Counted from the stretch's first letter, positions 1 to 8,445 are shown. The stretch: DNA of 64,000 nucleotides from Rhizohabitans arisaemae (GCF_025996515.1 NZ_BLRH01000029.1:783304-847303); one strand, 5' to 3'. A program made the numbers and translations. The notes: generated from the sequence alone by a model not told the origin.

Positions 1-3000
1 TCGCAGAGGAAGTCGATCGTGAGCTGGGTGAGGGGGCGGCGGATCAGCTGCGGCGGGCTGGCGACCCCTTCGCGGAGCTGCTGCGCCACCGCGTTGGCCA
101 CCAGCCATTCGGCCACCGAGCTGTGGATGAAGCCGAACAGGCCCTCGTCGGTTCTGACCAGCAGGCTCCCGGCGCCCATGGCGTGCGCGCGCTGCTCCGG
201 GGAGAGCCGGTCGGCCAGCTCGTGCAGGGTGCCCGCGATCTCGTTCAGCTCCGCGGCGCGGAGATAGGGTTCACCGCCGTCCCACAGGCGGAGCGCGAGC
301 GTGGTGACCGCCTGCCACAGGTCCGGGAGGCGCAGCCCACCGGCGGCGCCGGGGACCCCCGAGGTCCGATGCTCCTCGAACCGCAGCCAGGCGGTGAGGA
401 TCTCCTCGTACAGCAGGGCCGCGCTGATCGTGTGGGTGGCCTGGGCCGCGGAGCGGAGCCGGGATTCGCTCAGTTGCGCGATGAAGCTGAGCATGCGGGG
501 GTTCCTGGCCAGCCCGAGCAGGTCCTCCACGCTCTTGATCAGATCGAGCCGGGCGTCGGCCTGGGACTCCCGGCCGTAGAGGTTGACCAGGTAGCTCCGG
601 ATCTGTATCGGACTGAACTCCTCGACGCTGAGGATCCGCCGATGGGGGAGGAGACCGACCCGTTCGCCGAGCGCGGTGAAGACCTGGGCGTCGGAACGGA
701 AATGCTGGGTACGGCTCGCCACCACGATCTTGGCCCGGCCCTGGGCGGCCTGGAGCAGCGTGTCCAGGTGGTCGGCCGCCCGATCGTAGGTCACCCGGGT
801 GACGAGCTCGTCGAAGCCGTCGAAGAGCAGGACGATCCGCCCCTGCCCCAGCATGTACTGGAACGCCTTGAGGTCGATCAGCTCCTCGTGGTGGTTGGCC
901 AGATGCGCAGCGACCAGCCCCTCCACCGAATGCGCCTTGTCCAGGGCGCGGAGCTCGATGAGGATCGGGATGAGGTCGTGCCGCTGCTCGCCGAGGCGCC
1001 GGGCCACCTCGCGGAGCGAGTAGGTCTTGCCCCGGCCGAAGTCCCCGAGCACGAGGACGAACCTGCCGTGCTCGGCGGTGACCAGGTCAACCAGCTCCGC
1101 GACGAGGTCCTCTCGGACGGGGGCGCCGGGGTCGTCGAGCCGGCGGAAACGCTGGGGCACGTACAGGCCGGGCGGGTAGCGGCGGTCGGTGCGCAGCCGT
1201 ACCGTCTGCTTCGTCACGTAGTCCCGCATGTCGAGCAGGCCTTGGAACTCGGTGAAGCTGCGCAGCCGTACCCCACGCCGCACCGCTTCCTCCCGGAGCG
1301 CCTCGGAGGCCCGGCTCGCCGCCTGGTAGACCAGCTCGCCCTCGCCCTCGGCGTGCCGGGCGAACGCCTCGATCACCTCCCGGGTCGGGTCGCCGACGTG
1401 CGCGCCGATCCGCCACTGCGGGTTGAACCCGTCGTCCTGGCGGGTGACCAGCAGATGCGGGGGATCTGTGGCGACATGGCGGATCTTCACCCGATCGTGG
1501 CGGGTCCGGCACACTTCGGCCACCCGGTCCAGCAGGAGGCTGGTCGGATCGGAGAGCCGGATCGGCTCGGCCTGCTCCACCGGATCGGCGAGCTCGGGGG
1601 AGTCCTCGTCCTGCGGCGCGGAGAACGTGCCGCCCGCGGCGGCCCACGGGCGGTCCAGGTGTTCCCGCCGCCCGTCGTAGACCGACCACCGGGTCAGCCC
1701 GTCCGCGGTGAGATGGATGATCTCGTCCCGCCCCGCCTTGGCCCCGGGCAGCACCGGCAGGTCGGAACCGAGGTAGTCGACGTCCGTGGTGCCCGGTCCG
1801 GGTCCGTGCAGCAGCAGGTTGAGCCGGCGGCCGAGCAGCCGGTCGAGGGTGCCCGCGTCCCGCAGCAGCGCCGGATGGGAGCCGACCGGCCCCGAGCCCG
1901 GGGCCGGATCGTGCCGGACCGCCCCGATCCGCAGCCAGCCCGCCTGCTCGTACGGGCGCAGCTGCTCGGCGAACCAGGTGGCCTGCGCCTCCCCGATCCA
2001 GCCGTAGTCGTCTTTGGAGAGGTGGGTCACCGCCATCGTCGAGTTGAGCCCGGCGACGACGAGCCGCAGGTCCGGCATGGCGAACAGGCTCCACGGCTGC
2101 GCGCTGTCAAAGATCACATTGTCCAGGCCGGCGTAGAGCTCGTGGAAGAGCCGCGCGTAGTGTTCGAGCTTGCGATAGTACGGCGGCAGCGGCGCGACCT
2201 CCCGGGCCTCGCAGTCGGCGAAGTACGACAGGCAGGCCGCCTTGGACACGTCGTGGCTGCCCGGCACCACGACCAGCCGATGCGGCTCCAGCCCCAGCAG
2301 CGCGCGGAGCCCGGTGAGGAAGGCGATCGCCTCGTCGATCTCGCTCGGGCGGCCCGACTCGGTGAGGTCGCCGCTCACCACGAGCAGATCCGGCCGCGGC
2401 GCGCCCACGTCGACCAGCTGGGAGAGGTTGGCCCAGATCCGGGCCTGCAGACCACCCGCGTCCAGGGGCTCGTCCTCGTCGACGAGGCCGCGTCCGAACC
2501 GCGGACCCGCCACGTGCAGGATGCTCACCTCGGCGCGCGGGGAGCCGGAGTCGTCCAGGTCGTGGGGGTAGCCGGGGGCCATGGCGGGGGTACGGCGGGC
2601 GCGGGTCACCCGGCCGCGGGGCGATTCCGGCGCCGGTGTCCCCTGGTGCGGATCACCCGGGAAGCCGGGCTGGGCGGGTGGCTTGGCCCGGCCGCGGAGC
2701 GCGTGGGTGAGCCGGTCCAGCAGGAGCACGCGGGCGTGCTCGGCGTCGTCGGCGCGGAGCAGGTCCAGGTAGGTGATCGTGGAGAGGAGGCCGCCGAGCC
2801 GGCACTCCTCGATCCGGACGGTCAGGAGCTTGCCCGGATCCGTGCCCATGACCGCGCGCCATTCGCGTTCGCAGTTGGGGGAGGCGAGGTAGCTCGGGGA
2901 CAGGAGGGCGAGGACCAGGGTGGACTCCCTGACCCCTCGGTCCATGAAGTGCACCCAGTCGGTGCCGGGGACGAAGTCCCACGCCTGGATCAGCGTGCGG

Positions 3001-3119
3001 TATCCGGCACTCTCCAGTTGCCAGGCGATCCAGGTGGCCCACCGCTCGTTGACCACCGAATAGCTGATGAAGAAGTCGATTCCACCTTCGAGTTCCGGGA
3101 GCCCCCCTCGGCGTGTCAT
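1..3119 (-). CDS. TIR - calcineurin-like phosphoesterase - NACHT STAND protein (C-terminus cut by window edge)
   Basis: I translated this minus-strand frame by hand; at least 1039 residues are open and it runs off the window. Residues about 12-150 are a TIR domain (FFISYS start, LLSPSYLASPNCEREW with Glu84/Glu86 near the usual NADase glutamate). Residues about 175-455 have calcineurin-like phosphoesterase fold motifs (LLVVSGDLTESG, VVVPGSHDV), but several metal ligands look lost. After a linker, residues about 690-840 are a NACHT-type P-loop NTPase with Walker A GDFGRGKT (Lys698) and Walker B LLFDGFDEL (Asp767), followed by helical sequence. STAND proteins of this build sense a ligand, oligomerise and switch on an effector, here presumably TIR NADase. 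Start is ATG at 3119 with GAAGGA directly before it. Immune function is inferred from family, not shown. Confidence 0.85.
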   Translation of the reverse strand, partial: MTRRGGLPELEGGIDFFISYSVVNERWATWIAWQLESAGYRTLIQAWDFVPGTDWVHFMDRGVRESTLVLALLSPSYLASPNCEREWRAVMGTDPGKLLTVRIEECRLGGLLSTITYLDLLRADDAEHARVLLLDRLTHALRGRAKPPAQPGFPGDPHQGTPAPESPRGRVTRARRTPAMAPGYPHDLDDSGSPRAEVSILHVAGPRFGRGLVDEDEPLDAGGLQARIWANLSQLVDVGAPRPDLLVVSGDLTESGRPSEIDEAIAFLTGLRALLGLEPHRLVVVPGSHDVSKAACLSYFADCEAREVAPLPPYYRKLEHYARLFHELYAGLDNVIFDSAQPWSLFAMPDLRLVVAGLNSTMAVTHLSKDDYGWIGEAQATWFAEQLRPYEQAGWLRIGAVRHDPAPGSGPVGSHPALLRDAGTLDRLLGRRLNLLLHGPGPGTTDVDYLGSDLPVLPGAKAGRDEIIHLTADGLTRWSVYDGRREHLDRPWAAAGGTFSAPQDEDSPELADPVEQAEPIRLSDPTSLLLDRVAEVCRTRHDRVKIRHVATDPPHLLVTRQDDGFNPQWRIGAHVGDPTREVIEAFARHAEGEGELVYQAASRASEALREEAVRRGVRLRSFTEFQGLLDMRDYVTKQTVRLRTDRRYPPGLYVPQRFRRLDDPGAPVREDLVAELVDLVTAEHGRFVLVLGDFGRGKTYSLREVARRLGEQRHDLIPILIELRALDKAHSVEGLVAAHLANHHEELIDLKAFQYMLGQGRIVLLFDGFDELVTRVTYDRAADHLDTLLQAAQGRAKIVVASRTQHFRSDAQVFTALGERVGLLPHRRILSVEEFSPIQIRSYLVNLYGRESQADARLDLIKSVEDLLGLARNPRMLSFIAQLSESRLRSAAQATHTISAALLYEEILTAWLRFEEHRTSGVPGAAGGLRLPDLWQAVTTLALRLWDGGEPYLRAAELNEIAGTLHELADRLSPEQRAHAMGAGSLLVRTDEGLFGFIHSSVAEWLVANAVAQQLREGVASPPQLIRRPLTQLTIDFLC

Positions 3120-3345
3120 TCCTTCAGTATCCCGGCTGCGGTAGACGTTGCGTAGATTTCTCCAATCCCACTGAGTGCTGCGGGCAGCCGGGCGAATGAG
3201 GGATTTAGGGGATTCCTCGGGTTTTGTGCTGGTGGCAGTAACCACGTAGTTCGGATATTTCAGGATTTTGTGGGTGGTGGGGAGAGTGGAGAGCCCCACG
3301 GTGACATGCGATCATGTCGGATGTGCCGAAGGAGGGCGGGGAACG

Positions 3346-4587
3346 GTGGACGGCGAGCAGGCGGCGGAACGCGCCGACCTCCCGGGCCGGGTTTCACCCC
3401 GGCTCAGGCTCCCGGCGTTCGGCGTCCTGGACTGGATCCGCGTCGGCCTGCTCGCCGCCGGGATCGGATGCGTCGTCACCGGCTTGCTTCCGGCGCGTGA
3501 GGCGGGGGAGAACCTCGGCCGGATCGCGCCGTTGCTGCTTTTCCTGGCCGCGATTATCGTCCTGGCCAAACTGACCAAGGAGGCACAGGTCTTCGACCTG
3601 ATCGCCACCCGTGTCGCGATCCTCGGTCGCGGTAACTATGCCACCCTTTTTCTCCTATGCGTGGCATTCGCATCGTTAGTCACGATATTTCTGAATTTAG
3701 ATACCACGGCGGTGCTGCTCACCCCGGTCATGCTCGCCCTCGCGCAGACCGCGCGCATCGCCGCGCTGCCCCTGGCCATGACCACGGTCTGGCTCGCCAA
3801 CACCGCGAGCCTGCTCCTGCCCGTCTCCAACCTCACCAACCTCCTCGCCGCCGACCGGATCGACCTCGGCCCCACCGCGTTCGCCGCGCGGATGTGGGCA
3901 GCGCAGATCGCCGCCATCGCGGTGACCATGGTCTTCCTCTGGGTCTGCTACTGGCGGCGCGGGCGGCGCGGGGTGAGCCGTTACGAGCCGCCGGCCCCCG
4001 TCGCCGTCAAGGATCCGCTGCTGCTCTGGCCGGCCGCCGTGGCCTGCCTGGGCTTCATCGTCGCGATCCTCGCCGGGGTGGAGATCCATTGGGCGTCGGC
4101 CGCGGCGGCGCTGATCGTGGTGGCCTTCTTCGCCTGGCGGGGACGGGAGCGCCTCCGGCTCGACCTCGTCCCCTGGCAGCTGCTCATCTTCGTGACCGGG
4201 CTGTTCCTGGTCGTGCCGACGCTGAGCCGCCACGGCCTGGCCGAGGCGATGATCGCGCTGATCGGCACCGAGGGGAACGTCGCGGGGGAGTACCGTGCGG
4301 CCGCGGCCGGGGCGGGGCTCGCGAATCTGATCAACAACCTGCCCGCGTACACGGCCGGTGAGGCGGCGATCCCTCCGGCCAACGGAGACCAGCTGGTCGC
4401 GCTGCTGATCGGCACGAACGTCGGCTCCCTCGTCACCCCGTGGGCCTCGCTCGCCACGCTGCTCTGGTTCGAGTCCTGCGCGATCTACGGCGTCCGGGTC
4501 CCCCTCCGCCGCTTCATGCTCACCGGCGCGGCCCTCGCCCTGTGCGCCCTGGCCCTCACCGTGGCCGTGCTCCCGCTCACCGCGTGA
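3346..4587 (+). CDS. ArsB/SLC13-type ion transporter permease
   Basis: A 413-residue membrane protein with about ten hydrophobic segments. The stretch LNLDTTAVLLTPVMLAL followed by SNLTNLLAA matches the substrate/ion-binding re-entrant regions of the ion transporter superfamily (ArsB, CitM, SLC13). A second such region is seen near the C-terminus (LINNLPAYTAGEAA). ArsB-type members export arsenite; other members carry citrate or anions, and the substrate cannot be told here. No ArsR or ArsC gene is adjacent, which weakens an arsenic role. I chose GTG at 3346 because GGAGG lies about ten bases upstream; the frame stays open to 3268 but with low-quality sequence. Confidence 0.8.
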   Translation: MDGEQAAERADLPGRVSPRLRLPAFGVLDWIRVGLLAAGIGCVVTGLLPAREAGENLGRIAPLLLFLAAIIVLAKLTKEAQVFDLIATRVAILGRGNYATLFLLCVAFASLVTIFLNLDTTAVLLTPVMLALAQTARIAALPLAMTTVWLANTASLLLPVSNLTNLLAADRIDLGPTAFAARMWAAQIAAIAVTMVFLWVCYWRRGRRGVSRYEPPAPVAVKDPLLLWPAAVACLGFIVAILAGVEIHWASAAAALIVVAFFAWRGRERLRLDLVPWQLLIFVTGLFLVVPTLSRHGLAEAMIALIGTEGNVAGEYRAAAAGAGLANLINNLPAYTAGEAAIPPANGDQLVALLIGTNVGSLVTPWASLATLLWFESCAIYGVRVPLRRFMLTGAALALCALALTVAVLPLTA

Positions 4588-4661
4588 TCGTCTCGCCCCG
4601 AGTCGTCGTACGGCGCAAGCGTCGCCGTGAGCCTCGAACCGGGCCGCGACACTCCCGCACA

Positions 4662-4695
4662 TCGTCCATCTGATCGTTTCGTCCATCTGATCGTT
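4662..4695 (+). repeat. 17-bp tandem direct repeat
   Basis: The 17-mer TCGTCCATCTGATCGTT occurs twice back to back at 4662-4678 and 4679-4695. The second copy runs into the first unit of the 140-bp repeat. It probably marks a duplication junction. Confidence 0.85.
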
Positions 4696-5023
4696 GTGAT
4701 GTGTGGTCCGTGGCGGGTGCGGACAGCGCGACGATCATGAGCTGTCGGGGGTACGGGCTGCGCCGGGTCGGTCGTGGTGGTGTTCTTCGGGTTTGGGCGG
4801 TGGCGTTCCGGCCCTGGTGTCGTCGGGTGATCGTTGTGATGTGTGGTCCGTGGGGGGTGCGGACAGCGCGACGATCATGAGCTGTCGGGGGTACGGGCTG
4901 CGCCGGGTTGGTCGTGGTGGTGTTCTTCGGGTTTGGGCGGTGGCGTTCCGGCCCTGGTGTCGTCGGGTGATCGTTGTGATGTGTGGTCCGTGGGGGGTGC
5001 GGACAGCGCGACGATCACCCGGC
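4689..5023 (+). repeat. 140-bp tandem repeat (about 2.4 copies) with internal inverted repeats
   Basis: Units begin with GATCGTTGTGATGTG at 4689, 4829 and 4969, so the period is exactly 140 bp; the third unit stops after about 50 bp. Copies are nearly identical. In every unit TGATCGT near the start is mirrored about 50 bp later by ACGATCA. In the last copy the arms lengthen to CGGGTGATCGT / ACGATCACCCG, so the repeat could fold or bind a dimeric protein. The 537-bp stretch between the permease and the phosphatase gene (4588-5124) holds only these repeats; reading frames across it are repeat artefacts. Confidence 0.9.
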
Positions 5024-5124
5024 GGGGGCGCGGGACCGTACCGCGTGCGCGTCGGCGTGGCCTTGACCGGGTTTGTGGTGTTTCGCCTACGGCGTGGAGT
5101 CGGGGCCGCCAGGCCGTGCACACG

Positions 5125-5976
5125 TCAGGGGCTGAAAAGTTCCTCAAGCCGGCCCTGTACGGCGTGCGCGGTCTTGACCTGGGTGAGGAGGTCGTCGATG
5201 AGCTCGGGGTGACCGGCGACGAAGCTTCGCTCCGCCGAGGTGGGGTCGAGCCACTCGTCGTAGGGGGTGCCGTCGAGGTTGCGGACGGCCATCCCGGCTT
5301 CCTGGGCGATGAGCATCCCGGCCGGCAGGTCCACGATGCCGGCCCGATATCCGATGAATCCGTCGATGTCGCCACGGGCGAGCATGGCCCAGGACATCAG
5401 CGGCGCCCAGAGCTGGTAGAGCCGCCGGGAGCCCTGCATCAAGATCATTTTAAGGGCGCGGGCCGTGCCGTCGTCCTTGTGCACGGTGTGCCCCTGGGTC
5501 CAGGCGATGTTGGGGCCGTGCCGCGCCGGGACGTAGGGGGCACGGCGGGCGGTTCCCGTCGGGCCGAGCGCCCCCTCGCCCCGGACGGCCGACCAGGTCT
5601 CGCCGTTCTCCGGGTCGTACACGACCCCGACGATCGGGACGCCGTCCTCGCAGAGGCAGATCCCCACAACGTAGATCGGGAGTTTCACCGCGAAGTTGTT
5701 GGTGCCGTCCAGGGGGTCGACCAGCCAGGTCCACCGGTCGTCGGCGGCGTCCAGGACGCCCGACTCCTCGGCGACGATCCGATGGCCGGGGAAGTCGCGG
5801 CGGATCCGCGAGATGATCAGGTCTTCCGACCTGCGGTCCAGGTCGGTGACGAGGTCTCCCGCCGTGCCCTTGGCCTGGATGTCGAAGTGTTTGCGGCGTC
5901 CTTCGAGGAGGAGGTGCCCTGCCGCCTCGGCGGCCTCCACCGCCACCTGTCGTGCGTGTCCGGTGTCCAACCGCAT
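5125..5976 (-). CDS. inositol monophosphatase family phosphatase
   Basis: A 283-residue protein with the metal-binding signatures of the IMPase/FBPase/CysQ superfamily: EESG near residue 69 and WLVDPLDGTNNF near residue 84, with a C-terminal motif region around VDLPAGMLIAQEAG. Family enzymes hydrolyse inositol-1-phosphate, fructose-1,6-bisphosphate, histidinol phosphate or 3'-phosphoadenosine phosphates using Mg ions; the substrate cannot be chosen from sequence. ATG at 5976 has GGAGG six bases upstream. It starts 16 bp after the stop of the cupin-like gene in the same direction and is probably the last gene of that three-gene operon. It is cytoplasmic, with no signal peptide. Confidence 0.88.
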   Translation of the reverse strand: MRLDTGHARQVAVEAAEAAGHLLLEGRRKHFDIQAKGTAGDLVTDLDRRSEDLIISRIRRDFPGHRIVAEESGVLDAADDRWTWLVDPLDGTNNFAVKLPIYVVGICLCEDGVPIVGVVYDPENGETWSAVRGEGALGPTGTARRAPYVPARHGPNIAWTQGHTVHKDDGTARALKMILMQGSRRLYQLWAPLMSWAMLARGDIDGFIGYRAGIVDLPAGMLIAQEAGMAVRNLDGTPYDEWLDPTSAERSFVAGHPELIDDLLTQVKTAHAVQGRLEELFSP

Positions 5977-5992
5977 CCCCGTGCCTCCTAGT

Positions 5993-6625
5993 TCACTGCT
6001 TCCGGAGCCATCTCATGATCATTTTTATGGTGACGAGGGTTTCCTCGGGATGATCGCGCAGGCGCCGTACCCGATGCGGTGAAACGTCGGGATCGCCGAG
6101 CGACAGATCCACCGTGCCCGGCCGACCCTGGCCCAAGGCGAGGGTGACCGCGGTCCCCTCGACCTCAGTGGTATGAAATCTCCCGGTGGGGAGGGAATAT
6201 GTGTCGCCCGCTCGATGGATCTCCGATCCGGCGAGCCGACATGACACCAAGCGCTCGGTGGGGCGGATTTCGTCCTCGTCGGCGCCACTGATCACCTCGA
6301 AGAGACGGTACGGCCCCTCCGGGGCGTCGACGATGTGGAAGAGGTTGTTGCGGAGCTCTCCGTACAGCACGTGACTGAGCAGGTCCCAGCTGTGCGCGTG
6401 CACCGGGGAGGTGGTCGGCTCGATCTCGGGGAGCGACGGGCTCCACAGATGCACACAGACCCCGTCCTCGCCGGAACGTTCGATCGGCAGGCAGAGAAAG
6501 CCCAGCGGATGCCGTACCGCGGCGATCTCCAGGCGCTTGCCCAGCACGATCTCCTCCAGCACGGCCGTCGTCCACTGCGACGCGGTGCCCCGGCGGATCG
6601 CCTCCTCGGCGCGGGTGAGATCCAT
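5993..6625 (-). CDS. cupin-like protein of unknown function
   Basis: A 210-residue soluble protein. Residues about 70-165 read like a cupin/double-stranded beta-helix: an HAHSW segment, LSHVLYGELRNNLF, then GDTYSLPTGRFHTTEV with a second histidine, as in cysteine-dioxygenase-like or anti-sigma cupins. I do not recognise the family. Its ATG overlaps the stop of the upstream membrane-protein gene (TAATG), a sign of translational coupling, so the two products probably act together. The start is fixed by this overlap; the frame continues upstream only as antisense of the previous gene. The inositol-phosphatase gene follows after 16 bp. Confidence 0.7.
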   Translation of the reverse strand: MDLTRAEEAIRRGTASQWTTAVLEEIVLGKRLEIAAVRHPLGFLCLPIERSGEDGVCVHLWSPSLPEIEPTTSPVHAHSWDLLSHVLYGELRNNLFHIVDAPEGPYRLFEVISGADEDEIRPTERLVSCRLAGSEIHRAGDTYSLPTGRFHTTEVEGTAVTLALGQGRPGTVDLSLGDPDVSPHRVRRLRDHPEETLVTIKMIMRWLRKQ

Positions 6626-7536
6626 TATCGGTAGGGGTTTCTGGGATGCCGGGCCTTTCGGATGATCTCGGTGATGTCCCGGTTCGTCATGGTCGCAGGG
6701 AGATCGAGGTTGACGGCGGCGAAGAGCTTGCGCGTCTCCTCGACCGTCGGCTCCTCGCTGAGCGGTACGGCGTCCGCCTGGTCGAGCGGGATCCGGCGGG
6801 CCTGCTTGAAGCTGGCCACCAGCTCCCGGCTGTACGCCCGGAAGTGTGGTTTGCCCGCCTCGAACATGAGCGAGGGGCTCGTCCCGTCCTCCTGGGTCAT
6901 GATGATCCGGGAGGCCGACATGTCCCAGCGGAACGTCGTCATCACCGTGGAGAGACCCACCTCCACCTCCAGAAAGGTGAAACGTCGGCGATACCAGCAC
7001 GCCGCCAGGACCGTGGCGTACGACTCCTTGCGGGTCCGGTCGAAGGTCCACGGCTCGCCCGTGCCGTCCGGCCCCGGTGCCAGCGAGGACCGGAACTGGG
7101 CGTACGCGTTGCACAGCACCTCGTTGGCCGGATCGATGATCTCGATCTGCATGCGGAGCGGACGCTTCTCCGACTGGGCGATTTTGATGCACTCCGGGAA
7201 GGTGACCGCGCGGAGATAAGTGCCGGTTCCGCCCTTGAAATTCCAGTAGTGCGTGTCGTTTCGCCCCTCGGCGAGAGCCCGTCCCACCTCGGACCCGTTC
7301 AACAACCGGACCGCCGCCGTGGCGTTCACCGCCCGCGCCGTGGCGTTCCGATCCCGCAGGACCGCCACCGCCAGGAGGGCGAGCACCAGCAGCGTCGCCT
7401 CCTCCATGTAGTCCATCTTGAGGTCGACGGCGTTGCTGAACACGTCGATAAGGGAGATGAGAGCCGCCGCGACCGCGGCCACCAAGGCGAGCGCACCGTC
7501 GGCGTTGCGGATGACCCATCGTGTGAAGCGCGCCAC
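6625..7536 (-). CDS. membrane-anchored protein of unknown function (two N-terminal TM helices)
   Basis: About 303 residues. Two hydrophobic segments (ALALVAAVAAALISLIDVF and ATLLVLALLAVAVL) lie in the first 65 residues, followed by a cytosolic domain of about 220 residues containing HYWNFKGGTGTYLRAVTFP and a later stretch RKESYATVLAACWYRRRF. I know no named family for it. TM hairpin plus soluble domain, coupled to a small cupin-like protein, is an arrangement also seen in bacterial sensor/effector pairs, but that is only an analogy. Start is uncertain: GTG at 7536 gives a clean N-terminus, and an ATG at 7572 is possible. The open frame farther upstream lies antisense to the tRNA gene and is not coding. 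Confidence 0.65.
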   Translation of the reverse strand: MARFTRWVIRNADGALALVAAVAAALISLIDVFSNAVDLKMDYMEEATLLVLALLAVAVLRDRNATARAVNATAAVRLLNGSEVGRALAEGRNDTHYWNFKGGTGTYLRAVTFPECIKIAQSEKRPLRMQIEIIDPANEVLCNAYAQFRSSLAPGPDGTGEPWTFDRTRKESYATVLAACWYRRRFTFLEVEVGLSTVMTTFRWDMSASRIIMTQEDGTSPSLMFEAGKPHFRAYSRELVASFKQARRIPLDQADAVPLSEEPTVEETRKLFAAVNLDLPATMTNRDITEIIRKARHPRNPYR

Positions 7537-7663
7537 ACGATCAGGGTAACCAAAAGGTAATAGGCCGACCATCCCTACCGCGGTGAGGTCGCCGGACACG
7601 GCGGTGCGCGATTTGATTTGCCAGCCGGGCATGGAGCGGGATAATCTTGGGGAACACAAGCGA

Positions 7664-7740
7664 CGCGGGGTGGAGCAGTTCGGTAGCTCGCTGGGCTCAT
7701 AACCCAGAGGTCGCAGGTTCAAATCCTGCCCCCGCTACCA
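7664..7740 (+). tRNA. initiator tRNA-fMet (CAT anticodon)
   Basis: A 77-nt gene with encoded CCA. The acceptor stem is CGCGGGG / CCCCGCT with an unpaired first position (C1 against T72), the anticodon loop is CTCATAA, and three G-C pairs close the anticodon stem (CTGGG / CCCAG). The 1-72 mismatch and the GGG/CCC stem are the hallmarks of bacterial initiator tRNA. It has its own terminator just downstream. Confidence 0.97.
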
Positions 7741-7757
7741 AGTTGGTTTTGCTACTC

Positions 7758-7785
7758 AAAAGCCGCCCTTCGGGGCGGCTTTTTT
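7758..7785 (+). terminator. intrinsic terminator of the tRNA-fMet gene
   Basis: AAAGCCGCCC, a short TTCG loop, then GGGCGGC followed by a run of T. It lies 18 bp past the tRNA end. Confidence 0.92.
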
Positions 7786-7815
7786 CGCTTCTTACTTGTT
7801 CGCAATTTTTTTCCA

Positions 7816-8050
7816 GGGGGCGACCCCTGGAACCCCGGTGCGACGGCTTCGCCGTCGCCGGGGAGGTGGTTTCGGTTCGGGGGCGACCCCTGGGATCCCG
7901 GTATGGCGGTTTCGCCGTCGCCGGGGAGGTGGTTTCGGTTCGGGGGCGGTTCCTGGGATCCCGGTATGGCGGTTTCGCCGTCGCCGGGGAGGTGGTTTCG
8001 GTTCGGGGGCGGTTCCTGGAGTCCCCGGTGCGGCGGTTTCGCCGCAGAGG
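7816..8050 (+). repeat. 63-bp tandem repeat (about 3.5 copies) beside the tRNA gene
   Basis: The core GCCGGGGAGGTGGTTTCGG starts at 7857, 7920 and 7983, a period of exactly 63 bp; partial units flank it. Each unit includes GGGATCCCGGTATGGCGG or a variant and TTCGCCGTC. Because 63 is a multiple of three, several frames stay open through it and give repetitive Arg/Gly/Pro peptides, which I do not regard as genes. Confidence 0.9.
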
Positions 8051-8088
8051 GCCTGAGGCTTAGGGGTTATCAGCTTCTTGTGGCTCCC

Positions 8089-8445
8089 TCCGCCCACGAT
8101 GTCACGGTACAGGCTGGGATCTTGGAGCTCCTGCGCGGCCTCCGGCGGCGACTCGACTTGGCGGATGTGTTCGTCACCCACGACCCCGGGGTCGTACGTC
8201 AGATCGCGGAGCGGGCGGCGGTGATGTGCCTGGGACGGATCGTCAAGATCGGCATGGTCGGCGAGGTCCTGTCCCGGCCGGCGCATCCCTATGCGTAGGC
8301 ACCTGTCTCGGGGGCCGTACCGGACCCGGCGGTGGAGCGCATGCGCAATCGGATCTTCCTGGACGGAGAGAGCCCGGCCGGCCTCGGTCCCGCCGCCCGG
8401 CTGCCGCTTCCAGGTCCCGTGTCCGCTGCGACGGACGCTCGGTGA
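8089..8445 (+). pseudogene. remnant of an oligopeptide ABC transporter ATPase (OppD/OppF type)
   Basis: The frame from about 8089 encodes DVTVQAGILELLRGL, then VFVTHDPGVVRQIAERAAVM and EVLSRPAHPYA before a stop at 8298. These match the post-Walker-B and H-loop region and the typical HPYT end of the ATPase domain in Opp/Dpp ATPases. Past the stop the homology continues in another frame: PASVPPPGCRFQVPCP corresponds to the usual PPSGCRFHTRCP C-terminal motif of this family. The Walker A, signature and Walker B parts are missing. I read it as a truncated, frameshifted relic, perhaps cut by the event that brought in the neighbouring repeat. Confidence 0.8.

Noticed and set aside
123..3155. Large open frame on the plus strand (1010 codons) at the left end
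   Set aside because: It is the antisense of the TIR/phosphoesterase/NACHT gene: the minus strand gives recognisable domains, while this frame gives only Arg/His/Pro/Gly-rich sequence with no motifs.
4703..5991. Two frames starting with the same MVRGGCGQRDDHE peptide
   Set aside because: They begin in successive copies of the 140-bp repeat and end in antisense of the phosphatase gene; repeat artefacts.
7541..7722. N-terminal extension of the membrane-protein frame into the tRNA gene
   Set aside because: The extra codons are the antisense of tRNA-fMet; such extensions are a common false start.
7796..8298. Arg/Gly-rich frames across the 63-bp repeat
   Set aside because: They stay open only because 63 is divisible by three; no ribosome site and no domain.
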